Assembly: GCA_900542175.1 (NCBI GenBank) | Contig: UQNC01000005.1 | Coordinates: 5,797 to 69,796, forward strand | Direction: 5' to 3' | Source: an uncultured Collinsella sp. | GTDB taxonomy: Bacteria > Actinomycetota > Coriobacteriia > Coriobacteriales > Coriobacteriaceae | Length of the DNA stretch: 64,000 nt | Shown: positions 1 to 8,719 of the stretch, piece by piece | How positions within the stretch are numbered: the first letter of the stretch is position 1 | How the letters are laid out: the number at the start of each line of letters is the position of its first letter | Translations under genes and position numbers: made by a program | The notes under the pieces: generated by a model | The model's database searches: none | Told to the model about the DNA's origin: nothing | The model's input: the letters and a program-made list of their open reading frames with translations, nothing else

Positions 1-236
1 ACCAGGCGCTCAAACAGCGGCATCATCTGGTCGAGCCAGCGTTCGCCCAAAAGAAAGCTCACCGGCTCGTATCCGGCACGCACCGCGCGCTCAATAACCT
101 TGGCACTCTCGGCGATAAAGATGCCCTTTTGCGGCTCTAGCACGCAGCGCAGCTCACGCTCGGTCAGTCGCACGTAGGCATCGAGCCGCTCGTCCTCGAG
201 CGAATCAATTCGCAGAACCTCAACGGCATCAGTCAT
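1..236 (-). CDS. RNA methyltransferase (TrmH/SpoU type), N-terminal part
   Basis: Only the first 78 or so codons are inside the window; the gene runs off the left edge. The start is the ATG at 236, giving MTDAVEVLRIDSLEDERLDA and then a LEPQKGIFIAESAKVIERA stretch. This N-terminal layout (short acidic lead, 'Y-x-x-L-T-E-x-x-L', then 'G-x-F-I-A-E-S-x-K-V-I-x-R-A') is that of the substrate-binding lobe of SpoU/TrmH-family 2'-O-ribose RNA methyltransferases. The SPOUT catalytic knot would lie outside the window, so substrate (tRNA or 23S rRNA) cannot be told. It is separated by about 110 bp from the folA-thyA pair. Confidence 0.7.
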   Translation of the reverse strand, partial: MTDAVEVLRIDSLEDERLDAYVRLTERELRCVLEPQKGIFIAESAKVIERAVRAGYEPVSFLLGERWLDQMMPLFERL

Positions 237-345
237 AGCAGCCTGCCCGCACCCTTCTTTACAGCACATCTATACCAAACGAGGCGACGCTAAGCGCCGC
301 CCCATACATTCAATCAACCCGATAATACCGTTCACGCCAGGCGAT

Positions 346-864
346 TTACGCCTCAACGCGACGATACGTCACGAACTCATAATCGACACCCTCGTCGCCC
401 TCGCCCGAGGCAATCGTGGCAACACCGCCACGCCACGCAATCTCCCACGCGGGATCGGCGTCCAAATCGGGAAAGTACGTGTCCACGGGATGGACGCAGC
501 GGTTATGCGTGACCTCGGCCTCGGCGCAATACGGCAAAAACTGCCGATACACCTCGCCGCCACCGATCACCCAGGCAACGGGCTCATCGGCAACCGCAGC
601 GAGCGCTTCGTCAACGCTATGCACCACGTCGACGCCCTCGCGGGTAAAGCCTATATCGCGCGTAAGCACGATATTGCGGCGGTTCTTGAGCGGACGCCCG
701 CCGGGAAAACTCAGCAGCGTCTTGCGTCCCATGATAACCGGGCAGCCCTTGGTGCAGGCCACAAAATGGCGCATATCGGCGCGATTGGACACCACCATAT
801 CGCCCTCGCAGCCAATACCCCAGTCGTCACACACGGCGACGATGGCAGAAAGCTTACACGTCAT
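346..864 (-). CDS. folA: Dihydrofolate reductase
   Basis: NADPH-dependent reduction of dihydrofolate to tetrahydrofolate in the cytosol. The 172-residue product has the family length and landmarks: LSAIVAVCDDWGIGCEGDM at the N terminus, the VIMGRKTLLSFPGGRPLKNR cofactor segment, NIVLTRD, and the WVIGGGEVYRQFLPY motif. An in-frame GTG lies nine bases upstream at 873, directly after the thyA stop, but AGGTGA sits five bases before the ATG at 864, so I prefer that start. It is transcribed directly after thyA with no gap. This is the usual pairing, because thymidylate synthase produces the dihydrofolate that this enzyme recycles. Confidence 0.95.
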   Translation of the reverse strand: MTCKLSAIVAVCDDWGIGCEGDMVVSNRADMRHFVACTKGCPVIMGRKTLLSFPGGRPLKNRRNIVLTRDIGFTREGVDVVHSVDEALAAVADEPVAWVIGGGEVYRQFLPYCAEAEVTHNRCVHPVDTYFPDLDADPAWEIAWRGGVATIASGEGDEGVDYEFVTYRRVEA

Positions 865-873
865 GCGCGTCAC

Positions 874-1722
874 CTACACCGCAATGGGGATGTTCTTGAC
901 CTGAGGGCCGTGCTCATAGCCCTCGACGATCAGGTCATCGGTCGTAAACGCATAGAAGTCATGCACATCGGGGTTGAGCGTTACCTTGGGTGCCGCAAAC
1001 TGCGGACGCTCGATAAGCTCGCGGACGATATCGACATGACGATCATAGATATGGGCGTCGGCGATCACGTGCAGCAGCTCACCGGGAATCATATCGACCG
1101 ACTGCGCGACCATCATCAGCAAAATGGCGTACTGGCACACGTTCCAGTTGTTCGCGGCCAAAATGTCCTGGCTGCGCTGGTTGAGAATCATGTTGAGCGT
1201 CGGCTTGTCGTCCTGAGGACGCTGCGTCACGTTATAGGTCACGCTATAGGCGCATGGATAAAGGTGCATCTCGGACAGATCGCTAAACACGTACGTATTG
1301 GTCATAATGCGGCGACTATACGGCGTGTGCTTAAGGTCGTACAGTACACGGTCCATCTGGTCGAAGTCGCCCTCGGCGTAATGGCTCTTCTGACCAATCT
1401 GATAGCCGTAGGCTTTACCGATGGAACCGGTCTCATCGGCCCACTCATCCCAGATATGGCTGTTGAGGTCATGCACGTTATTGGACTTCTTTTGATAGAT
1501 CCACAGAATCTCGTCCATGGCAGACTTAAGCGCCGTACGACGCAGGGTGAGCGCGGGGAACTCCTCGCGCAGATCATAGCGCGCCGTGACACCAAAGTTT
1601 TTAATGGTATAGGCAGGGGTGCCGTCCTCCCACACCGGGCGGACCTTTTGGCCCTCGGTGGTGGTGCCATGGTCCAAGATATCGCGGCACATGGTTATAA
1701 ACTGTTGATCAGCTTTGCTCAT
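874..1722 (-). CDS. thyA: Thymidylate synthase
   Basis: Converts dUMP to dTMP using methylene-tetrahydrofolate. The true start is the ATG at 1722, preceded by AGGAGG with a four-base spacer; the frame is open further upstream but that part has no family similarity. The 282-residue protein carries the catalytic cysteine in HLYPCAYSVTY, the LNQRSQDILAANNWNVCQYA dUMP/folate segment and the DAHIYDRHVDIV segment. The cysteine context is YPCA rather than the textbook PPCH, so the histidine after the catalytic cysteine is replaced by alanine. Sequences of this type exist in other anaerobes (family knowledge); activity is likely but not shown. It is cotranscribed with folA and divergent from the DUF134 gene. 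Confidence 0.95.
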   Translation of the reverse strand: MSKADQQFITMCRDILDHGTTTEGQKVRPVWEDGTPAYTIKNFGVTARYDLREEFPALTLRRTALKSAMDEILWIYQKKSNNVHDLNSHIWDEWADETGSIGKAYGYQIGQKSHYAEGDFDQMDRVLYDLKHTPYSRRIMTNTYVFSDLSEMHLYPCAYSVTYNVTQRPQDDKPTLNMILNQRSQDILAANNWNVCQYAILLMMVAQSVDMIPGELLHVIADAHIYDRHVDIVRELIERPQFAAPKVTLNPDVHDFYAFTTDDLIVEGYEHGPQVKNIPIAV

Positions 1723-1806
1723 TGACCCTCCTGTCAGTCGCCTATAAGCGAGATTTATTGTAGCCCAGGCGCGCGCGGCCCCACAGCCCAAACATAAGCC
1801 CTCATT

Positions 1807-1874
1807 TTCTGACATATGCCAGAAATTCCTTGCGCAAATCCGCACGTTCGCTATTCTATTGTTGACATATGTCA
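1807..1874 (+). promoter_or_regulatory. Twin CATATG palindromes bracketing a promoter
   Basis: A near-perfect 18-bp palindrome built on TCTGACATATG (1807-1824, one mismatched pair) and a perfect 12-bp palindrome TGACATATGTCA (1863-1874) share the same core. Their centres are 53 bp apart, about five helical turns, so both would face the same side of the DNA. Between them lies a plausible promoter for the downstream plus-strand gene: TTGCGC (1830-1835), 16-bp spacer, TATTCT (1852-1857). The second palindrome would overlap the transcription start. I infer paired operators, possibly for the DUF134 protein itself. Confidence 0.6.
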
Positions 1875-1888
1875 GATTTGGAGTGTGC

Positions 1889-2653
1889 ATGGCAGGAAGA
1901 CGCGAAAAACTGCGCCGCGTCGGGATCATCCCCGAATACCGCGGCTTTACCCCCGATGGCCTGGCGAGCGGCGACGCCATCGACATGACCGTCGACGAGC
2001 TTGAGGTGCTGCGCCTGTGCGACCTGGAGGGTCTCAACCAAGAGGCGGTCGCCCAGCAGATGGGCATCGCCCGCGCAACGGTGGCGGCCATTTGCAGCCG
2101 CGCGCATCGCAAGGTGGCCGATGCGCTGGTCAACGGACGGGCGCTCGTTATCGAGGGCGGCAATATCGCATACTCCCCCATCACCACGACAACGGCCGCA
2201 TGGCCAGCAAAGGAGGTCGACACCATGAGGGTGGCAACGACGTACGACAACGGCAACATCTTTATGCACTTTGGCCGCAGCGAGCAGTTCAAGATCTACG
2301 ACATCCAGGATGGCAAGGTGCTCAACGAGCAGGTCGTAGGCACCGGCGGCACCGGCCACGGCGCCTTGGCGGGCCTGCTTGCCAACGGTGGCGTTGACAC
2401 GCTCATTTGCGGCGGTATCGGCGGCGGCGCTATCAACGCGCTTGCCCAAGCCGGCATCACGGTCTATGCGGGCGCCCAGGGCAGCTGCGATGCCTGCGTC
2501 GAGGCCCTCATTGCCGGCACGCTCGCACAGAACGGCGAGGCCACCTGCGACTGCCATGGACATGATCACGAGCACATCCACGAGCATGGCGAGTCCTGCG
2601 GCTGCCACGGTCACCACGACCATGACGGGCACGAAGGCTGCGGCTGCCACTAG
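1889..2653 (+). CDS. DUF134 HTH / NifX-type fusion with His-Cys metal tail
   Basis: A 254-residue protein starting at the ATG at 1889 (GGAG seven bases upstream); an earlier in-frame ATG would extend into the palindrome. Residues 1 to about 95 are a DUF134 domain: MAGRREKLRRVG, then an HTH resembling sigma region 4 (LEVLRLCDLEGLNQEAVAQQ). Residues from about 112 form a dinitrogenase iron-molybdenum cofactor (NifB/NifX) domain starting MRVATTYDNGNIFMHFGRSE and containing the glycine-rich ICGGIGGGAINAL segment. The last 35 residues hold 12 His and 6 Cys. DUF134 proteins are presumed DNA-binding and NifX-like domains bind Fe-S or metal cofactors; a metal- or cluster-sensing autoregulator is my inference. 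No nitrogenase genes are nearby. Confidence 0.85.
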   Translation: MAGRREKLRRVGIIPEYRGFTPDGLASGDAIDMTVDELEVLRLCDLEGLNQEAVAQQMGIARATVAAICSRAHRKVADALVNGRALVIEGGNIAYSPITTTTAAWPAKEVDTMRVATTYDNGNIFMHFGRSEQFKIYDIQDGKVLNEQVVGTGGTGHGALAGLLANGGVDTLICGGIGGGAINALAQAGITVYAGAQGSCDACVEALIAGTLAQNGEATCDCHGHDHEHIHEHGESCGCHGHHDHDGHEGCGCH

Positions 2654-2709
2654 CGGCAAGCACCTCGTCGAGAACGCGCTTCCACGCGTGCGACAACCAG
2701 CGAACAAAC

Positions 2710-2749
2710 GGCGAAGGCCGCCTGGAATACCATCCAGGCGGCCTTCGCC
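2710..2749. terminator. Bidirectional terminator hairpin
   Basis: A 16-bp perfect stem (GGCGAAGGCCGCCTGG and its complement) with an eight-base loop sits in the convergent space between the DUF134 gene and ffh. It has no long T-run on either side, but its position and strength fit a shared terminator. Confidence 0.75.
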
Positions 2750-2769
2750 ATACACGACTCAACTAGTCG

Positions 2770-4245
2770 TTACTTCTTGTTGCGCATCTCCGCTTCCATC
2801 TGGCGCAGCAGGTCCATATCGGACTTGGGGCCGCCCGTTCCCAGGCCGCCCATGCCGCCCAGCCCCATGGCATCCAGACCGGGAATATTGGGCATGCGCA
2901 TCTTTTTGCCCTTCTTACCCTTCTTGCCCTTCTTGCCGCCGGCCTGTGCCTGATTGGCCATCGTGCGCATGCGGCCCATCATCTTGTTCATCTCGCCCCA
3001 CTGCTTCATAAGGCTATTGACCTCGGTGGGGGTCACGCCGGCGCCCTTGGCGATGCGGGCACGGCGCTGGCCGTTGATGATGGAGGGGCGAAGGCGCTCC
3101 TCCTTGGTCATCGACATGATGATGGCCTCGTTCTTATCGAAGATACCTTCGTCCAGGTTGCCACCCATCTGGTTAAGCGCACGCTGGCCACCGGGGAGCA
3201 TGCCCAGAATGCCCTTCATGCCGCCCATCTTCTTGACGGCCTTCATCTGGTCGAGCATGTCGTTCATGGTAAAGCCCTCGCGCAGCATGCGCTCGGCAGC
3301 CTCGAGCTGCTCGGCGTCGGCTGCCTCCTGGGCCTTCTCGATGATGCCGACAACATCGCCCATGCCCAAGATGCGCTTGGCCATGCGGTCGGGATAGAAC
3401 GGCTCCAGCGAATCGGGTTTCTCGCCCATGCTAACAAACTTGATGGGCTTGCCGGTCACCTGGCGCACGGAAAGCGCGCCGCCGCCACGGGCGTCGCCGT
3501 CGAGCTTGGAGATGATCACGCCGTCAAAGTCGGTGCGCTCGGCGAAGGTCGAGACGACGTTGACGATGTCCTGGCCGGTCATGGCATCGACGACCATCAG
3601 CACCTGATCGGGCTTGACGGCCTTCTTGATGTCCACGGCCTCCTGCATCATCTGCTCGTCGATCTGCAAACGACCGGCGGTATCGACGATGACCACGTCA
3701 CGCAGGTGGTCAACGGCCTCCTGAATGGCGCCCTTGGCGATGTCAACCGGGTGCTCGCCATCGCCACGGAAGACCGGCACGCCAATCTCTCCGCCAAGCG
3801 TGGCCAGCTGGTCGGCAGCGGCGGGACGGTAGACGTCGCACGCGGCGAGCAGCGGTGAGCGGCCCTGCTTCTTGAGCAGGTAGGCCAGCTTTACGGCCGC
3901 CGTGGTCTTACCGGAGCCCTGCAGGCCCACGAGCATGATGACATTGGGAATGCGATTGCTAAAGACGAGCTTGCTCTCGGTTGAGCCAAGCATCTCGGTG
4001 AGCTCGTCGAGCACGATCTTGACGACGTTTTGCGCCGGCGACAGCGACTCCATGACCTCGGCGGTCATGCAGCGCTCCTTGGTCTTGGCGACGAACTCCT
4101 TGACGACCTTAAAGTTAACGTCGGCCTCGAGCAGCGCCATGCGAATATCGCGCATGGCCGAAGTAATATCGGCCTCGGTCAGCTTGCCCTTGCCGCGCAG
4201 GCGGTCAAATGTGTCGTTGAGGCGATCGCTCAGGGAATCAAACAC
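2770..4245 (-). CDS. ffh: Signal recognition particle GTPase Ffh
   Basis: SRP54 subunit that binds 4.5S/scRNA and signal sequences and docks with FtsY at the membrane. The start is a GTG at 4245 with AAGGAG upstream. In the 491 residues one sees the N domain (1 to about 95), the G domain with P-loop GLQGSGKT at 107-114, DTAGR and the SKLDGDARGG closing motif. The C-terminal M domain is rich in Met and Gly, and its signature is GQRRARIAKGAG. The tail has a lysine run (KKGKK repeated) followed by glycine-rich sequence, longer than in Bacillus. It lies ten bases after ftsY, so both partners of the pathway are cotranscribed. Confidence 0.97.
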   Translation of the reverse strand: MFDSLSDRLNDTFDRLRGKGKLTEADITSAMRDIRMALLEADVNFKVVKEFVAKTKERCMTAEVMESLSPAQNVVKIVLDELTEMLGSTESKLVFSNRIPNVIMLVGLQGSGKTTAAVKLAYLLKKQGRSPLLAACDVYRPAAADQLATLGGEIGVPVFRGDGEHPVDIAKGAIQEAVDHLRDVVIVDTAGRLQIDEQMMQEAVDIKKAVKPDQVLMVVDAMTGQDIVNVVSTFAERTDFDGVIISKLDGDARGGGALSVRQVTGKPIKFVSMGEKPDSLEPFYPDRMAKRILGMGDVVGIIEKAQEAADAEQLEAAERMLREGFTMNDMLDQMKAVKKMGGMKGILGMLPGGQRALNQMGGNLDEGIFDKNEAIIMSMTKEERLRPSIINGQRRARIAKGAGVTPTEVNSLMKQWGEMNKMMGRMRTMANQAQAGGKKGKKGKKGKKMRMPNIPGLDAMGLGGMGGLGTGGPKSDMDLLRQMEAEMRNKK

Positions 4246-4255
4246 TAGTCACTCC

Positions 4256-5173
4256 TTAATTGGACTCGCCCACCAGGGCGCGGCAGAAATCTTTGGCATT
4301 GAACTCCTGCAGGTCATCGACCTGCTCGCCCACGCCGACGCGCAGGATCGGGAGCTTGAGCTTCTCGGCCACGGCCATGGCGATGCCGCCCTTTGCCGTG
4401 CCGTCGAGCTTCGTCATGATAATACCGTCCAGGCCCAGCGCCTCGTTAAACTCGAGCGCCTGGTTCAGACCGTTCTGGCCGGTGGCGGCATCGATCACGA
4501 GCACGACTGAGACGGGCATGGGGCCGGCGGCCATATTGGCGGCGCGCTTACGCGTCACGTTAACCACCTTGGCAAGCTCGCGCATGAGCTCAGGGCTCGT
4601 GTGCAGACGGCCGGCGGTATCGATAAGCACCAGGTCGCTGCCGCGCTTGTCGGCCTCGTCGAGCACGTCGTAGCAAACACTTGCCGGGTCGGAGCCGCGG
4701 TCGCGCTTGATGACGGGGACGCCAGCGCGCTGGCCCCACACATCGAGCTGCTCGATAGCGGCAGCGCGGAAGGTATCGGCCGAACCGATCACGACGTTCT
4801 TGCCGCGGGAGGCCATGGCGCTCGCGATCTTACCGACCGTCGTGGTCTTGCCGGCACCGTTAATGCCCACAAACAGCACGCAGCTCGGCGTATCGGAAAA
4901 CGGATCGCGCTCGATGGGCACAAAGTGCTGCTCAAGCTGCTCGGCCAGGGCGCGACGGAGTTGCGGGGCGGTCTTGAGGTTCTTCTTGGCCGCGGCATCG
5001 CGCAGGTCATCGGAGACCTTGATGGCGACCTCGGCGCCCATGTCACCCATGACGAGGGTGTCCTCAAGGTCCTCCCAAAAGTCCTCGTCGACCTCGCCGC
5101 CAAAGTAGAATACCTCGTTGAGGGCCTCTCGGCTGCGCTCAAGTCCGCGCGAGAGAGCATCAAAGAATCCCAT
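4256..5173 (-). CDS. ftsY: SRP receptor GTPase FtsY
   Basis: The 305-residue protein is the membrane-associated receptor for Ffh. It contains the NG domain only: N-domain helices (residues 1 to about 85), P-loop GINGAGKT at 103-110, DTFRAAAIEQL, DTAGR and TKLDGTAKGG. The long acidic A domain of the E. coli protein is absent, as is common in Gram-positives. The ATG at 5173 overlaps the smc stop by one base (TAATG), suggesting translational coupling within the rnc-smc-ftsY-ffh run. Confidence 0.97.
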   Translation of the reverse strand: MGFFDALSRGLERSREALNEVFYFGGEVDEDFWEDLEDTLVMGDMGAEVAIKVSDDLRDAAAKKNLKTAPQLRRALAEQLEQHFVPIERDPFSDTPSCVLFVGINGAGKTTTVGKIASAMASRGKNVVIGSADTFRAAAIEQLDVWGQRAGVPVIKRDRGSDPASVCYDVLDEADKRGSDLVLIDTAGRLHTSPELMRELAKVVNVTRKRAANMAAGPMPVSVVLVIDAATGQNGLNQALEFNEALGLDGIIMTKLDGTAKGGIAMAVAEKLKLPILRVGVGEQVDDLQEFNAKDFCRALVGESN

Positions 5174-8100
5174 TATGCATTCACGACCTTTCCGGTTTCG
5201 CGATCGAGTTTTTGCGAGACGACGCGACTGACGCCGTCGGCTTGCATCGAGACGCCATAGAGAACGTCAGCGTCCTCCATAGTACGGCGCTGATGCGAGA
5301 TAACCAAGAGCTGCGTATCGGAACGCAGCACATCGAGGGCTCCGATGAGCTTGGACAGGTTAGCGTCATCAAGCGCCGCCTCGACCTCGTCCAGCACATA
5401 GAACGGAACCGTGCGCGTGCGGTACACGGCAAAAAGCAGGGCGAGCGCCGTCAGACTCTTCTCGCCGCCCGACATGAGCATCATCTTGGTGATGCGCTTG
5501 CCGCGCGGCTGCGCCACGACCTCAATACCCGTCTCGGCAGGATGCTCGGGATCGGTCATCTCCAGATGAGCCTGGCCACCCGGGAACAGCATGGCGAAGA
5601 TCTCGCGGAAGTTCGCATCGACCTTCTCAAACGTCACCAGGAAGGCCTTCCGCATCTTGCGATCAATGGCCACCGTGATCTTGGTGAGCGCCTTGCGCGC
5701 GCACTCCAGATCGGCCAGCTGCTCCTCGATGTAGTCGGCGCGGCGCTTGAGCTGCTCGTACTCCTCCATGGCAACTTGGTTAACGGGACCAAGGTTGTTG
5801 ATCTGGCGCACAAGCTGGTTGAGTTCGCGCTCGGCGGCATCGCGGTCCGTGGGTGCCGGAAGCATGAGCGCTTCCTCGAGTACCGTGGTGCCATCGGCGG
5901 TAATGGCCTTAATGGCGGCCTCTACCTGCACCTCGAGCTTGCCACGTGCGACCTTGAACTCGTTTTGCGTGGCGGAGGCGGTATCGACCCGCTCCTTAGC
6001 GCGGGCAACCTCTGCCTTGGCATCCTCGATGGTCTTCTTGAGCGAAGCGGAGTCCGCCTCTTCCAGAGAGGCCTGGTCACGCAGGCGCGCTGCCCAATCC
6101 GACGCGCGCTCCAGCAGGGCCGAATAACGCTCGTGCATGGGGTCAACGCGCAGGCGCAGCAGCTCGAGCGAGCGCGAAGCCTGGCGTGTTCCGCGGATAC
6201 GACGATCGATGCCCTCCAGGCGATGCTCCAGGTCGGGCACGCGGCCCTTCAGCGAACGCAGGCGCTCGCTCGTCTGGGCTAGGCGAACCTTGGCGTCGGC
6301 GAGCTTGACGGCGGCCTCGGAATCGTCACGGCGAACGCGGTCGAGTTCGTCGTTGGCCTCGGCAATCTGGAGACCCAGGTCGCTTGCCTGCGCACGGGCC
6401 TCGTCGCGCGAACGGGTGAGCTCGTCAACGCGCGGGCGCGCAGCGCGAACGGCTTCGGAGGCCTGCTCGCGGCGCTTGGAGATGCGCACGCGCTCGACCT
6501 CGACATTGTTGGCGCTTTGCTCCAGACGGCCGATCTCGGAGAGCAGCGAGCGGCGCTCGCCCTCAAGACGGGCGATCTCGCCGGCGGCATCACCCTCGGC
6601 GGCACGCGCCTCCTCGACGGCCGCGTTGGCCTCGACGACCTGATCCGACACATGCTCAAACACAGCAGCTAGATCGGGCTCCAGGCCCTCCAGCTCGCGA
6701 ATACGACGCTTGCGCTCCAGAGCACCCGAAGCCTCGCCGGCATCGAGGCCCACGCGAACCAGGCCGCCACAGGCGACGCGGGCGCCATCGGGGGTCACGT
6801 AAGTCACGCCGTCAACGACCGGCGCCGACAGCGCGGCAGCGAGATCGTCCACTACGTAATAGCCGCCGAGCAGCGCCTCGACGACGGGACCATAGCCTGC
6901 GCGCACGGACAGACGATCAACCAAACGGGTACCGGAGGCGCCCTCAGCGGCGGTAGAGCCACTCACGCCGCGCGTCACCAGCAGCGCCTCGCCCGAGGCC
7001 TTCTTCTGGTCCAGAGCGGCACGACCGGCACGCTCAAGCGCGGACGTATCGTCGAACAGCAGCGCATCGATATCGCCGGCGAGCAATTGCTCAACCAGGC
7101 CCTCAAGCTCGCGCGGGGCCTCGAGCACGTCGCCCAGACGACCCGAGACATCATCGCCCAGCGCACCCACCAGACGACTCACGAGCGGCGAGCTGTCGGC
7201 CATGCGGGCATCGAGTTTCTTTTGACTGGCAAGTTCTGAGCGCACCTCGGATAACTTGTTGCGCGCCTCGCTCTCGCGGGCACGCAGGTCCTTCAGGGCT
7301 GCGCGTGCCGTCTCGGTGGCCTCACGCGCATCGACCTGAGCCCGGCGCGCTTCCTCAAGAGCGCCCTCAAGCTCCTCGGCGCGGTCGCGACGGCTCTCGA
7401 GCGAGGCCGTGACCTCCTCGAGCTGTTCATCGATCTGCTCAAGGCGCGAGGCATACATGTTGTCCTCGACCTCGGCATTGGAAAGCGAATCCTTCACCTT
7501 GGCGAGCTCGAGCGCGGCGTTATCGGCCACGCGCTGCACATCGCGTTGCTCACGCGTAAGCTGCGAAATCTGATTGTCGAGCGCCACGCGTCGCTCGTGG
7601 AGCTCAGCGGCGGCAGGACCAGCGGCGTCAACGTCCTCCTGGGCCTGCCTGTGCGCACCGGTCACTTCCTCAAGCTGCGCACGCGCGTCCTCGAGCTCCT
7701 CGACAACGCGACGACGCTGATGCTCGGAGCTCGAAATCTGCCCGCGCATGTCAGACAGGCGCGACACCATGTTGTGGCCTTTTTCCTCGAGCAGGCGCAT
7801 GTCGGAGTTAATGCGACCGACCACATCTTGCATATGACGGCGCTGCTCGCCCAGGTCGCCCACAAACAGGCCCTTTTCCTCGAGCATGACCTGAAGCTTC
7901 TCGAGCTCGCGCTCCTTTTCGTCCAAGCGGTACTGCGCAAGCTCCAGCTCGGCAGCACCTTCCTTGGAGCGGCTCTCCAGGTCGTTCCACTGCGACTGCA
8001 GCGAACGAAGCTCATCGACAGCCAGCATCTGCGTAAGCTCGTTCGCGCGCGAGGACAGCTCTTTGTACTTGCGCGCGCGATCGACCTGACGCTCCAGCGG

Positions 8101-8709
8101 TCGCAGCTGACGGGCGATTTCCTTATTGATGTCGCGGGCACGCGTCAGGTGCTCGTCCATCGACTTAATCTTTTTGAGCGCACGCTCCTTGCGGCGCTTG
8201 TGCTTGGAAATGCCGGCGGCCTCCTCGATAAGGGCGCGGCGCTCCTCGGGGCGGCTCTGCAAAATGGCGTCGAGCTTGCCCTGACTGATAATGGAATGCG
8301 TATCCTTGCCCAGGCCCGAATCGTGCAGGATGTCCTGAATGTCCATCAGACGGCACGGACTCGAGTTGATGAGGTACTCGCTTTCGCCCGAGCGATACAT
8401 GCGACGGGTGATGGCGACCTCGTCAAAATCGACGGGCAGCATATGGTCCGAGTTATCGAGCACCAGCGTGACCTCGGCGACACCCACAGGCTTGCGCGCT
8501 GACGAGCCCGAGAAGATGACATCCTCCATGGCCTGGCCGCGCAGCTGCTTGGCGCTCTGCTCGCCCAGGACCCACAGGATGGAGTCGGAGATGTTCGATT
8601 TTCCCGAGCCGTTTGGACCGACGATGACGGTCAGGCCCGGCTCAAACGTCATATGGGCACGGTCGGCAAACGACTTGAACCCTTTGAGCGTGAGGGACTT
8701 GAGATACAC
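5173..8709 (-). CDS. smc: Chromosome segregation protein SMC
   Basis: A full-length 1178-residue condensin ATPase. The head is formed by Walker A GPNGSGKS at 31-38 together with the C-terminal signature LMSGGEKSLTALALLFA and Walker B VLDEVEAALDD. Between them are two long coiled-coil arms of heptad-rich Glu/Arg/Ala sequence and a hinge around residues 510-660. The start is a GTG at 8709 preceded by GAGG. The gene lies between rnc and ftsY, a widely conserved order in Gram-positives. ScpA and ScpB are not in this window. Confidence 0.97.
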   Translation of the reverse strand: MYLKSLTLKGFKSFADRAHMTFEPGLTVIVGPNGSGKSNISDSILWVLGEQSAKQLRGQAMEDVIFSGSSARKPVGVAEVTLVLDNSDHMLPVDFDEVAITRRMYRSGESEYLINSSPCRLMDIQDILHDSGLGKDTHSIISQGKLDAILQSRPEERRALIEEAAGISKHKRRKERALKKIKSMDEHLTRARDINKEIARQLRPLERQVDRARKYKELSSRANELTQMLAVDELRSLQSQWNDLESRSKEGAAELELAQYRLDEKERELEKLQVMLEEKGLFVGDLGEQRRHMQDVVGRINSDMRLLEEKGHNMVSRLSDMRGQISSSEHQRRRVVEELEDARAQLEEVTGAHRQAQEDVDAAGPAAAELHERRVALDNQISQLTREQRDVQRVADNAALELAKVKDSLSNAEVEDNMYASRLEQIDEQLEEVTASLESRRDRAEELEGALEEARRAQVDAREATETARAALKDLRARESEARNKLSEVRSELASQKKLDARMADSSPLVSRLVGALGDDVSGRLGDVLEAPRELEGLVEQLLAGDIDALLFDDTSALERAGRAALDQKKASGEALLVTRGVSGSTAAEGASGTRLVDRLSVRAGYGPVVEALLGGYYVVDDLAAALSAPVVDGVTYVTPDGARVACGGLVRVGLDAGEASGALERKRRIRELEGLEPDLAAVFEHVSDQVVEANAAVEEARAAEGDAAGEIARLEGERRSLLSEIGRLEQSANNVEVERVRISKRREQASEAVRAARPRVDELTRSRDEARAQASDLGLQIAEANDELDRVRRDDSEAAVKLADAKVRLAQTSERLRSLKGRVPDLEHRLEGIDRRIRGTRQASRSLELLRLRVDPMHERYSALLERASDWAARLRDQASLEEADSASLKKTIEDAKAEVARAKERVDTASATQNEFKVARGKLEVQVEAAIKAITADGTTVLEEALMLPAPTDRDAAERELNQLVRQINNLGPVNQVAMEEYEQLKRRADYIEEQLADLECARKALTKITVAIDRKMRKAFLVTFEKVDANFREIFAMLFPGGQAHLEMTDPEHPAETGIEVVAQPRGKRITKMMLMSGGEKSLTALALLFAVYRTRTVPFYVLDEVEAALDDANLSKLIGALDVLRSDTQLLVISHQRRTMEDADVLYGVSMQADGVSRVVSQKLDRETGKVVNA

Positions 8710-8719
8710 GGTTCCTCGC

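Noticed and set aside
874..2292. Extended thyA frame from 2292
   Set aside because: The extra 190 N-terminal residues overlap the DUF134 gene on the other strand and have no thymidylate synthase similarity; the ATG at 1722 has a good SD.
2900..2960. Tandem-repeat or CRISPR-like sequence in the ffh 3' part
   Set aside because: The repeats are codons for a KKG-type lysine-rich tail of Ffh. No CRISPR array or cas gene exists in the window.
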